In this document: in pieces, positions 37,401-49,600 of the stretch | How the letters are laid out: every line of letters begins with the position of its first letter | How positions within the stretch are numbered: the first letter of the stretch is position 1 | Source: Apoderus coryli | Lineage: Eukaryota > Arthropoda > Insecta > Coleoptera > Attelabidae | Assembly (NCBI GenBank): GCA_911728435.2 | Contig: OU452212.1 | Span: 1,928,563 to 1,992,562, forward strand | Direction of reading: 5' to 3' | Length of the DNA stretch: 64,000 nt | Program-made: the position numbers and the translations under genes | The notes under the pieces: model-generated | The model's input: only the letters and a program-made list of their open reading frames with translations | Databases searched by the model: none | What the model was told of the DNA's origin: nothing

Positions 37401-38870
37401 AAATCACAAAATGGTTATGAACGATCGCAAATTGAACGTGCACGAGCAAGCTGACATTATAAAGCTCCATTTTCGAGGATGTTTTGGGTTTTATTCAGAG
37501 CGTCAGCGGCCTGAAATGTTCCTTTAAATAATTTTTGTTTTGATTTTTGCAAACCAATAAAAATAGGTAAAAATGAGACCAGGCGTATGGGTTTGGTCGT
37601 ACGCATGATGTAGTCGCCTTTTTTTCTTAAGCTTTCATAGATAGAATCGTTGGAAACGTAAATACGTCAGAGGATCGATAATTGAAAAAGCTTTCGATAA
37701 GATAAGCTTCGATACAGAAATAGAAATTCCATTTAGCATGTGGGGCTCGACTGGTGTGTTTTATACCAAATTTTTTGCTATTTTTAGCTTTTTAGTTATA
37801 GTTTAAGTCACACAAAGCCAGAAAAACTGAACTTTTCCCAAAAATAAATATACAGGGTGTTCTTCAATAGGTTAGGTAGCTGATGATCTTAGAAAGGTTA
37901 TAATAAGAGTGTTAATTGACTGATGTTGGAGAAAAAGATACGGAATTTGTTACAGAGCTCCGTTAAACAAAACAAACATCGACAGGAGGTTTCGAAATGT
38001 TGATTGAAATAGAAAAAATGTAAATTTCTCTTAAGCATTGTATAAAAGAATTCGTCGTTTCTTTAGGTAAGTAAAAAAACTTGGTTTTAGAGTAAAACAT
38101 TGTTTATTATGTTGATAATTTTATGTAATATTAATAATAATACTAAAATATTGTTTATAAACTATATATGACAGTATTAATTTATAATTAATGGTAAAAA
38201 ATATTATATTGATAAATATGTACAACAAAAACAAAATCGGAATTTCACCGTTACAAATACATTTTTAGTTAAAAGAGATTTGCACATAATTGGCACAATA
38301 AATTGCTTGACTAGCAAAAATAAAGTATTTGGGGGAATTTCCTTCTTCATTTCAAGTAATTAAACGCTAATTACGTGATTATGCGCATGTGGTTTGGAAT
38401 AACGTGTTCAGCTATTAACCGGACGTTATTTACCTTTTTTTTCTTGTGCGCGTGCTCAGTAATAACGTACACATAAATTACATGAAAATCAATATTTGAT
38501 GGAATACTGCTGTTTCAAAAAAAAAAAATAAAAAGACAACCTGCTATCTGCATTGGTACAGTTGAAGGTAACGGCAGTAAAGGAGTTGAGGTAAAAATAC
38601 TGATATGTAACTTTAAAGGAAATTCCTTATTATTTTAGGTTAGTTTTGGAAAAACGAACAAATTGGAGATATATTTTTTTATATTAATTACTTTAACTAT
38701 ATGGAAGACGTGAATTTAAAAGCCAATGGATTTAGATTTACTAATTAATTTATTTTAGTATTAATTGATTGCTGGTTGCCAGACTTGGTGAAAACCGCCA
38801 TTCTTTTAACACTAAAATAGCCAACAATGGCTTCCTTTTATACCAAATATCAGATATTTTGCAGTCACTC
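37400..38870. other. Gene-free intergenic DNA downstream of DCTN3
   Basis: AT-rich with an ACAGGGTGTTC end at 37852 and an A-rich tract at 38518. No open frame with recognisable domains was found. 39330-40585 is likewise empty apart from short shadow frames. Confidence 0.5.
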
Positions 38871-38871
38871 T

Positions 38872-39328
38872 AGGGTTATTCTTTCGTAGTGATTGATCTG
38901 AACAAGTGAATGTGATTAACCTGAATGTGATTATACTGAACTGAATATTTGGCGAAACCGAAAGATCATCTTTTTTGTGATTGTCTTTCACTTAACCTCG
39001 AAATCTTGTGAAAACAACCAAATCTGCTCTGAAAACTGGAAAATTATTTCTTCCATGATATTATTATCCATGTTTTAAACTTTTACAATTTATTGGTTTG
39101 ATTCGAGATCATATTCCAATTATTATCTCTCAATATTCAATACTTTTAGAGGTTATCTGTTAACTGAACGAACTAACCGGTACCTAGAGGTTGATCAGTA
39201 AGCGGAAAGGGGGGCAGGAATTTTAATCAGTTTGGTAGAGGTGACCGATGTCGAAAGAATACGCACAATCGTGAATGAACTGACAATTTTCAGATTGTTC
39301 ACTTAGTTCAGTACGAAAGAATAACCCT
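38872..39328. mobile_element. 457-bp MITE, copy 2 (inverted relative to copy 1)
   Basis: Same family as 34523-34976 with the same ends, flanked by TCT on both sides (38869-38871 and 39329-39331). Two copies with different 3-bp duplications define the ends exactly. Confidence 0.88.
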
Positions 39329-40587
39329 TCTATTGAGTCATAAATTTCAGTTTGTATTGTACGGAAGCATTTTCTAGTAGAGACCTGGCGAGCATTATTA
39401 AAAAAATATATATTATTCAATAGATAACTTTCCATATAAGTACATCATTTAAATTTATTTCTTTACAGCTAATATTATGACAGTAGTTTTACTATATTAA
39501 AATTGGATAATATTAATATACAATATTTACAATAAAAATATCTTAACCTACTAAATATTATTAAAATAGACTTTGAGGAATAATTAGATAAAAATTAATT
39601 ATACAATACAACCACTTAGATTAAAATGTGATTTTGCAAAATACACTTCAAAGTTTTTCTTAACAAATAACCTCTTCAAGTGATTTCAGGTTATTTTTTG
39701 CATTTTGACAATTTCCATAACGGGACAGATATTTAAAAATATATTCGATATCGATCGAGAGAAAAGGTATGTACCTAATTTAATTGAAAAGCAATATTTT
39801 TGCCATACTGAAATAAAAAAATAAGTTTTGGGTCGGATTGTAACTGGAGATAAAACTTGAGTTCATAAAAATACGAACAGGTCAAAGCAGCAGTATAAAC
39901 CACATTCAAAGTAGTCCAAGTCAGCTGGAAGCTGACGTCCATGATCTTGGATTCTGAGGCAGGATCCAGACATTTTCGACGCTGCCCTGACATTGAAGAC
40001 GTTTAAAAGACAGGTCTTTATGACATCTGTTTCCAGACGTAATAATATACACAAATTGTATATTTTTTGCTGTGGCCAAACTCATTTAAGTTGACATATT
40101 AAGTTTTTTAAACGACATTTGACAGACATCTTTGAACTGACATCTTTTATATATGTCTAATTTATGTCAAAATGTGTTCAGAGATATTTAATGGCTGCTG
40201 TTGTCCGAGAAGGATCCTGTTGATTGGTTATAAGGAAAAGTGTGTCACTACAACCGGTGAGGCAGGTAAAATTCACCAAAAGGAAGCTGTTTTTGTGTGA
40301 CAACAACCCTCACAAGAAACAATTTGCCTTGATCCTTTACTCATACTTACAATCTAACCCTGCATATCTGAAACGGCTTTTAAGTTAAATGAGGATATGC
40401 TTCAGAATTGTTTAAGTTAATCCAACCTTAAATGTCACTCTTAAGTCTGACACTACATCCATGGGAAAAGGATTGTTGCTGTTAGATTTTGAGCTTGGAG
40501 ATGACCAGGACAGTTTAAAATATAAAATATAATACAGTCTCTTATTTTATGATACATTTACATAAGTTTTCATCACAGTATTTAGTG

Positions 40588-40593
40588 TTTATT
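40588..40593 (-). terminator. Poly(A) signal AATAAA of the protease homolog
   Basis: On the minus strand AATAAA lies about 27 bp after the TGA at 40620-40622, which would give a very short 3' UTR. Confidence 0.55.
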
Positions 40594-40619
40594 ATTTTTT
40601 TTTATCACAACTTAACGTT

Positions 40620-43600
40620 TCATGCACTTTGTGGAGTTACGTTACCAATCGTATTGCCAATCCATTGTCGCATTTTTCGCGATATTGACGTGTAAATAGC
40701 CGGGTGTTGGCTCATGCCACAGTTCTCATGATGACTTAGTATACCTCTCAGCTCCCACGTATTTGATGGTTCCGAGAAGCACATCAGCGGAGCGCCTTCG
40801 TCATTCTAGAAGAAGAACAGATCTTGTTATCTCATGTATTAACATTTTTATAGGTAGGGGTTGCATTTTTGCAGCTCTGTAGAAGAAACTGGAGAATACA
40901 ACGCTTCAATCTTAGAACGCTTTGAAAACTTTAGCATATTTGATAAGGGTGATCCAAAGTTAAAAAAAAACAATTTTAGGAAGCATTTATGGCTTATTAT
41001 GGATGAAAAATTTGTGATCGAAGTTAAAATCTCTATAATACTTACATAACACGGCGTTTTATCTGAATCCGTATATCCAGCACACAACTTTTCACTGTTC
41101 AACAAACCGTTGTAGTGTTTGGTTGAGTTACATTCGGACTGTTCAATCATCGGCACTGGAAGATAGTTGAGGTACTGTTCTCGGTTTGGATCTGGAAACA
41201 ATAATATACATTAAAAATTAAGACCTTTAATTGCATGGTGCTATGTATGATTATAATTCATGCAGGTTTGGCGAGAATATGGAACATTAGATGAGTGTCT
41301 CTCTATACACATCTCTATGTGAGTCTCTCTACACACATCTATGGTTGTATATTGGATTGACAGTTAGTTAGGTTAGACAACATAAATAGTTCGAAAAGTT
41401 TTTACTACTTAGGAGATTTGTCTATTCTAATTACCGACATTACCTAAAGTATTCCATGCATTCAATCCACACTGTAAGCATCTCAAACACCTTAAGTACC
41501 GACCTGCACGATTATTTCAACAAAATTTAAATACGACCCTGTTTTCTACTCTTTCAACATGGCCGGCCGTCAGGTGGTTGCATATTGTGTATATGCCGCA
41601 GGACAGCGTTGCCCATGCAGGCGCTATTGGTGTGACAGACGACACCAGCACTGGCAAGGTTGCCAAATGCCATGCACAGCGAAGAGAGAGACATAAATAA
41701 AGTATTAAAACTGAATGACATTGCACAACGATATCTTGAACGCTGGGCTTTGTCATGTAGTCAGGCGTTCGCTAAAAAATATAATAACTTTTGATTTTAC
41801 CTCCTGGTTTCGTTACACCCCATCCAGCAGTAACACACAATTGTCTCGACTCAATATCTTTATCTGGTAGACAGATAGTGCTGACGTTTCGTCCCAATAT
41901 CAATGGCTCCTTCAGTTCAACCAATACTACATCATTGATGAACTCAAAGTGGGAGAATTTCGCCTGTAATTTAAAATCACAAGTCTTAGACAAATTTCAA
42001 GAAGAGCAATAACAATTATTCTTACCTGTGGATGAGGGATAATCTCCTTCACCATCCTAACTTGCGTGCTGGCATTGTCAGTCCTGTCAAAGAAGTTTGT
42101 ATTACCCGCATACAATACCCAATCTTTGGCTTCGTTAGGGAAATTCTGCATGTTCGCTATTAAACAGGAATAACTGGCAACAACCCACATCGGTGAGACT
42201 ATCGTCGATGTACATTGAATATTTCGTTTGCGATTGTACAGCAGACCTAAACTAGGCCATTGGCTTGGTGAGGCTTTGTTCCCTCCGACGATCCGGGCTT
42301 CGGGATGAATTTCTGGCGATGAATTGCTTCCACATTCTGGGAAAATAAAAAATTGTATTAAAAAAAATTGAGCCAATTTACACGCTGAGTTGCTGGATAC
42401 AGAAGACTCAAAACTGCATTTTTATTTCAAAAAGCAGTAGTGGAATTCATCAATCAATCAATTTACCATGTTCTTGACATGTCAATGTAACCAATCGATC
42501 ACACGTCCCATTCTCAACTCGCTCGAATCGTGATAATAAAGATCCACCATGTGATACTTGCTGTTTGAAGACAAAATATCCTTTTGCAGTGAACGATGTT
42601 GGTTTATCGAGGGGTTTCAAATCAACAGCACCGGCATATCCTAGAGTTTGGCATGCCGTATTCGCGAAAGTGCTGTTCCAATTATCTGGTTGATGACACA
42701 TCGGGTAGAAGGTGCCATTTTCGATTTCCACCTACACAAACAAAGAAAAATGTTGACATTTTTACAGGAAATCTATGGACTTCGAATAGTGATGGTGATC
42801 TAATTCAGTGACAGATAGTTACGGTAATCAATGATGATGGAGCTTGAAGCCCCAAAACATGTTTGCTACAATAGTAGATAGAGTAACATATCGAATTTAT
42901 TTCTTGAATTGAACTTACTTGTAAAATATTCTTCTCTTCAATACCCTCCACTGATTTTAGCGTTAAACATTGCCATTCATCTGATCTGTCAGGACATTGA
43001 GGTATTCCATCACATCGTTGCGTGATATTTACGCAACCACCTCCTGTTTGGCATTTGAATTTATCCACACCACATTCTGTGAAATTGAATTGAAGAATAA
43101 TGAAATAGAATATGATGAGTTAATTGTCTGTCAAAGTATTCTTGACTTACCACAAAGTGCTTCATCCTCGCCATCCTTGCAGTCTCTTTGTCCGTCACAT
43201 CGCCATGTGTTTGGTATGCACGTACCTTGAAAGTTGCAGTGGAATGAATCATCTAAGCATTCAGTTGGATGACAATTGCTTTCGTCGGAACCGTTGGAAC
43301 ATTGCGTTCTACCATCACATTTCCATGACAGAGGTACACAACGTTTGCTGTCGCCGCATGAGAATTCATCAAATTTACATGACCATTTATCTAGAAGGAA
43401 AATAACAGGTCATTCAGTAATTCAATTTGACAAAACTCGATTTTTTATTCAATATAGTGGACTTCGAGGGTTTGGTTTTTTTTTTGTTCAAAATGTATCG
43501 CCTTAAGCTATGCGTTTTACATTTTCTTATACTTATATATTAACTAGAATAGAAAAATTCAAGGTTTTTATAAATCAATTCAATTCGTCGATTTTTACTA

Positions 43601-46600
43601 CCCGCAAAATGATGTATTACTTGATCATGAAATTTTGAACCTAACTGTAAATCTTTCGAAAGGCCGCTTTCGATTGATATTAAACCCAAACGAGATTCTT
43701 CAATTTTATTGCGAAAAAATATTTGTATTCGTTTTAAACACGAAAAGCTTCTTTCCACGGACGTGGAAGCAACTGGAATACAAAGTATTAAATTACATAA
43801 TTTAAAAATTTCTGGCAAAGCAATAACTAAATTATTATGAACAAAAAACTGAAAAACATAAGAGTACGAAGTAGAATTTAAGTTTTTTTTATTCCTGGGC
43901 ATTTTCTGAAAAGTTCCTGTGGAGAAAACCTCAAGTCATAGCACAAATTCGATCAGTTGAGTTCAGGTTCAGCACACCAAGCAAGCTTGTCGTATTTTAA
44001 CTTCAAAGTGAAATTCAATTAGAACAGAACCATTAGACGTGTTGTCTTTTTGCTAATAAGTCTTTTACTGATGATGATGATATCGGTAATGGGTACGTAA
44101 ACGTTGGAGTACAATCTGACACTAAATCAAAGCTGGTGTCGGATATAGCCAAACGAGAATTCAAGGCTAAGAGCTAAGCAGATGGGTGATCTTGTGGAGA
44201 CGAATATATTTAATAATTATTATCGAAATGTTGTAAAGGCAACATCAATTAATGACCTACTGTCGACAATCTATGGGGTGTGAAATCCATTGGACAGTCA
44301 ATAATAAGGGTAAGTTAACAACTGTGATTTTAGTAGAGCTATTGACACTGTCATCGGAAAACTATTATTAGAAGTGAGCATCTGACACTGAACTGGAACT
44401 CATCCTTAATAAAGTCCTTTATTATTATTATTTTGGAGGGTATTTGGAGAGGTACTCCTCTGGCATTCCTCAAGGATCAGTATTAAGTTCTTGAGTTATA
44501 ACAGCAAGGAAAATATCTTCAAACCATTATAGAAGATATGTCATTGGTTTACAGATGAAAATCGGTCGAGGCGGTCTATAGAAGTATCAAATCCGACAGT
44601 TTTGTTGAAAAAATTTATTTTGGAATATGCTCGGCTGACGAAGGAACTCGTAGCAAATTTGCTACAATATTTCGTCGAAACATTTGATATTGATGACGTT
44701 GCTCAAATATTATTAAATGTAGCTACCTCACTTAAAGCCTTCTTTGGTGTGCCAAATAGACTTCAATTGCTGAATTAGTATCAGTTTCGTCATTTTTAGA
44801 AGATATGTTCTCCAATGCTCCTCCAGCTAATTTAGTTGCATCTGTTAAATTCAGATTGAAAAGGAATGGTATGGTTCCTTTGATCGTTCTCCACCTTCAG
44901 TGGAATTTACCTTTTTTTAACTTGGAGCAACAAAATTCTAATGATCAATGTTTAATTAAGTTAAAAACGGAGGCATGTTCTCTGCCGAAATGTGGCAGAT
45001 CCAAAATTCAAATGACGCAAGAATCGGACTGAATTCTAAACATTTTCGAGGCATTTTAACTGACTGTACCCGAACTTGAATCTGAATTCAGATAGTGCAA
45101 CATCACACAGAGGTCGTATAACATTAATTGCAATGAATTTTACATAATTTCAAAAAGCTTTGAAGTTAATCGTCCAATTTAAGTTTTTTGGATAATTTTC
45201 TTGAAAGATTGAAAAACATCTGTTGATGCTTCATAAAATTTAAGGGAGAAATAAAGCCATTGCATAGGTAGGCATCAGATAAATAACTACTTACTTTAAT
45301 ATTCTTTGTTGGGGTTCGTCAATTAATAATGAGTGCACCGCAGTCTTAAAGTATTTATTAATAAGGCTATGATTAACAATACGTTGTATAATGTTTTTCA
45401 AACGTGATTAACCTCACTTTCTGAATGTCTGTCATATCTCTTATCTTAAGGTTGCTACACACTATAATCTAAGGGTGAATACACAACACTTACCACAATT
45501 TATTTCATCACTTCCGTCATTACAATTTACAATTCCATCACAAACAAGGTGTCGTTTCAAACACTGGCCGCTCGTACACTAAAAAATAATCAATTAAATC
45601 AATCACTTTTCAACTTGGAGCATTTCTCATTGAACTTACCTGAAAGTTATTTGGACATCCAGCTTCATTACACCCAACCTCATCAGACCCATCACTGCAA
45701 TCAAACACCGAGTCACATCGATCACCACCAAGAATACAGTAACTGCCATCCTTAATTGAGGTTCCATTGTAACATTGGAACTGGCCAATAGCACATCGAG
45801 GAAACGTGGGTAAATCAAAATCTTCCGTTACCGGTTTTACCTCATCACTACTATTAAAACTCCTAGACATTTCCAATGAATGAGATGTAGTCGATGGTAG
45901 TGACTCTGGAGTTAAAGGAGTTGTATCAACTTCAGTACTGAACAAATCCTTCTTATCTAGCTTTTCATATTTCACGTCTTCATTATGCTTGAATTTATCT
46001 AACACACTGCGTTCTTCATCAGAAATATCATTGAAACTAGTTGAATCTAAAGATTCAGTTGTATCGTCACCAAATGCTAGATCTTTATTTAAAGGAATCA
46101 CTGCTAAATCAGCTTCATTTTCACTGCTTATCACTACTGAAGGACCAGTTGCAGTGATAACTTTCATATTAACAAAAAGTTTTTCAGTCGTTGTGACATC
46201 CGAAACAGACTCCTTCACTTCATACTGTATATTTGTTGTCGTATTTATTTCCGAAGACATCGTTGTTGTACTTTTCTCTTCAGGTGATAGAGTTGTATCA
46301 ATTTGCTGCTGTGTAACTTCACTTAAGTTTGTGGTCTTCAATGCATTTGTTGTAGTTTCCAAAGCAATCAAATCTTCAGTACTAGAAGAGAGTTCTTTGA
46401 AATGTTCGATGGTATTATTACCTTCTTCAACTTTTGTTGTTGGTTCTTCTGTTGCAGATTTTGTTGTTACTTCTTCAGTCGTTGTTGATTCGTCATTCTC
46501 AGTGGTGGCGTTTGTTGATTCTTCTAAAGCGACTGCTATAGTAGACGGAGTTTCTTCAATAGATTTCGTGAAAACTTCTACAGTTGATGATGTTGTTTCT

Positions 46601-49600
46601 TGCTCTGTAGTAGTCATTACTTCAGTTTGTGACTCTTCTGTAGTTGTTATTTTATCATTTTCATTCGGAATTAATAGTATATCATTTGATATTATGCGAC
46701 TATCTGGCATAGTACTTGATTCTAGTTTAGGTGTAGATGTTATTACTTTAGATTCTTCACTAGAATTCCTTTCGCGTTCAGATTTAAGTTGTTCTTCTTT
46801 CTTACGCGATAGGAAACTTTCGAAATACGTGTTACTATGTACATTATTAAATATTTCCAAAGGCAAAGTCGACTCCTCGATAGTTTTCTCAGCTGGAGAT
46901 ACCGTAGTTGCTTCGGTCAAAGCTTTCTCGCTTCTGTTATCTTTCGCTTGTGTCACATAGATTTCAACAACTGGTTGAATATCGTTTTCCTCTTTTTTAG
47001 ATGATATTTCGTTCTCCAATGCTGCCACAGCAAGTTTAGTTGAATCCGTTGGATTTAGATCAAACGGATTCGTATGGTTCATTTGATCATTCTCCATGTT
47101 TGGTGGAACTTCACTTGCTTCAGTTGGAGCGACAAAATGCTCATCCGAATGTAATGTATTGATGAATGTATCGTTGCCTAAATCAGGTAAAAACGGAGAC
47201 ATATTGTCAGAATGTTGTTCTGACGAAATGAAGTTATTTTGATTGGTTAAATTAGTTTCTTCAGTAGTAACTTCATATATTTTTGGCTCAACAGCAACCT
47301 TTAGGTCATTGATCATTGTATGTTGTTGTATTTGAGTTGTAACTTCATTCTCAGAGTCAATTAAGTTTTGGTTACCGTTGATTGCAACTGAAATTATGTT
47401 GTGATTAGATTCAGTTGAAACTGAACCAATTTCATTTGATTCTCGTTGAGAATTCCCATTCTCCGTAGTTGTGGTAATCATTTCTTCAGTGGTAACAGAT
47501 TTACCTGCTTTCTCTCCTGAAACTTCAGAGATATTTGCTTGCATAGTAGCAGTTTCTTCAGTCAAAGCTTCTTCAGAACTCGTACTAACTTCAATTGTTG
47601 TTGTATCAACCTCAAATGTTGTGTTCATAGATTCAGTAGTACTTGCAACAACGGATTCAGTCAAAGTCATCGGTTCAATATCAGTTTCAGTAGTTACTGC
47701 TGTGGTATTTTCTTCAGTATCAGCTTCTATGTCATGACTGAAATGTCTTGCTTCACTTGATTGTTGCACAGCTTCCATAGTTGTCATATCTTGATGCTCC
47801 ATCTTCATGGTAGTTGTTCTGTCAAATTCATGAGGTACCAAAAATGTCAAATCATTAAAATTCCGACCTTCACTTTGACCAGAAGTAGGCTTCTGCGTAT
47901 CTAATGGTTCAACACTTGGTACCATAGTTGTTGTGGTTTCATCATGCTTGACAATATGAGCATGAATATCAACTACTTCCGGTTTAACGGCATTCATTTC
48001 ATGCTGCATATACGTGTAATCACTATGCGTACTATGTTCCAGGTCAACTTTTCTACTATCTGTTTCCATATTTGGTTCGCTAACATTATTAGTATGTTCT
48101 ACATCCGGTTCAGGTTCCAGAGTTGGTTCTGCTTCCGGTTTGGTTTGCTCTCGATTTGTATTAGTCTCAGTATGAGTATCAATATTGTTTAGTTCTGGAT
48201 TGAGTTCTTCAACACTATTCAATTCTGTATGTGCTGTAGGCTCTGGTTCAGCTTTGGGCTCCTCATCATGTTCATTATGTTCTGGACTGGGTTCTGGTTC
48301 AGCATTAGGTTCAGGTGATGAACTTGGCTCAGGCTTGGTTGTGTAATCTGCAGTAGATTTTGATTCAAACACATGATTCTCATGTGCGTTCGGTACTGGT
48401 TCTGCTGTTGGATTTGGTTCTGGTTGCGGTTCCTCAGGTACTGGTTCTGCTTGAGGTTCAGGATTGGGCTCGGGTTCAGATGAAGAACTGTGTTTCGCTT
48501 CAGGTTCAGGTTCAGGACTGGGTTCGGGCTCAGGTGAAGGACTGGGTTCCGCTTGAGGTTCAGGACTAGACTCAGGTGAAAGGGTGGGGGCTGGATCCGC
48601 TTGAGGCTCATGTTCTGGACTGGGTTCCGGTTCTGGGGAAGGGTTGGGTTCTGGCTCCGTTTGAGGCTCGTGTGCTGGACTCGGTTCCGGTTCTACCGCC
48701 TTCGTTTGAGTTTCGTGTTCGGATTCTATTAAAAGATTAGGTTCTGGCTCGTGTTCTGGACTTGGTTCTGGTTGTGGAGAAGTACTAGGTTCTGGTTCCG
48801 CTTGAGGCTCGTGTTCTGCACTCGGCTCCGGTTCTGGCGAAGGACTAGGTTCTGGTTCCGCTTGAGGCTCGTGTTCTGCACTCGGCTCCGGTTCTGGCGA
48901 AGGACTAGGTTCTGGTTCCGCTTGAGGCTCGTGTTCTAGACTTAGTTCCGGCTCTGGTGAGGGACTAGGTTCTGGTTCTGTTTGAGGATTGTGTTCTGGT
49001 TGGTATTCAGGTGCAGGTGCTCTAGAGTCGCCCTCATAGTGGATGTGATCTACACTTAAGCAACTCTTCGTGTCTTCCGCCAGCATTTTACCTTCAGGAC
49101 ACGTACATTTGAAGTCTAATGAATCATAGTCGAATTGACACAAATGTTCACAGTCGTGATTTTGGATTTTACACAAGTCCAGTATTTTTTGTGCTGTGGT
49201 TCGATCTTCGACGATGTGATACGTATTCATGAGCCCGTTATTACGTTGGACAACGTTATCGATTTTTTTCATTAGTGAATCTACGTCAATTGGATCTTTA
49301 GCGTTATGAATGCCGTCTTTGAAGGTCCAACCAATACGGTATTTGACAACCACACTACCAGGTCTGAAACAATCATTACATAATTTATTTACATTAAGGA
49401 ATAACAGCTTAAAGTTTTATTATTTCTCGTTTCTTTGAATGTCTAATCAAAACTTGTTTTAAGTAAAAAAAAGGCTACTCACGAAAATTCAGTAACTTTC
49501 ACTTCAATATCAGCTGGTCCATAATTCAGGAGATCATTCGTAAATAGCATTTTCTTCAATTCATCTTCTAATGAAGCCGCTAAGGTCCTATATTCACTGC

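Noticed and set aside
41517..41756. 79-aa frame in the intron between the last protease exons
   Set aside because: Neither phase nor sequence fits the trypsin fold. Exons 41801-41963 and 41046-41191 join directly in phase.
40620..42336. Active trypsin-like protease
   Set aside because: His and Ser of the triad are both substituted, and the exon boundaries leave no alternative reading that restores them.
45989..46960. 323-aa open frame on the plus strand
   Set aside because: It is the antisense of the Ser/Thr/Glu-rich giant exon. Its Val/Ser-rich composition is what the complement of such codons gives, and the minus-strand frame is supported by splice phases and domains.
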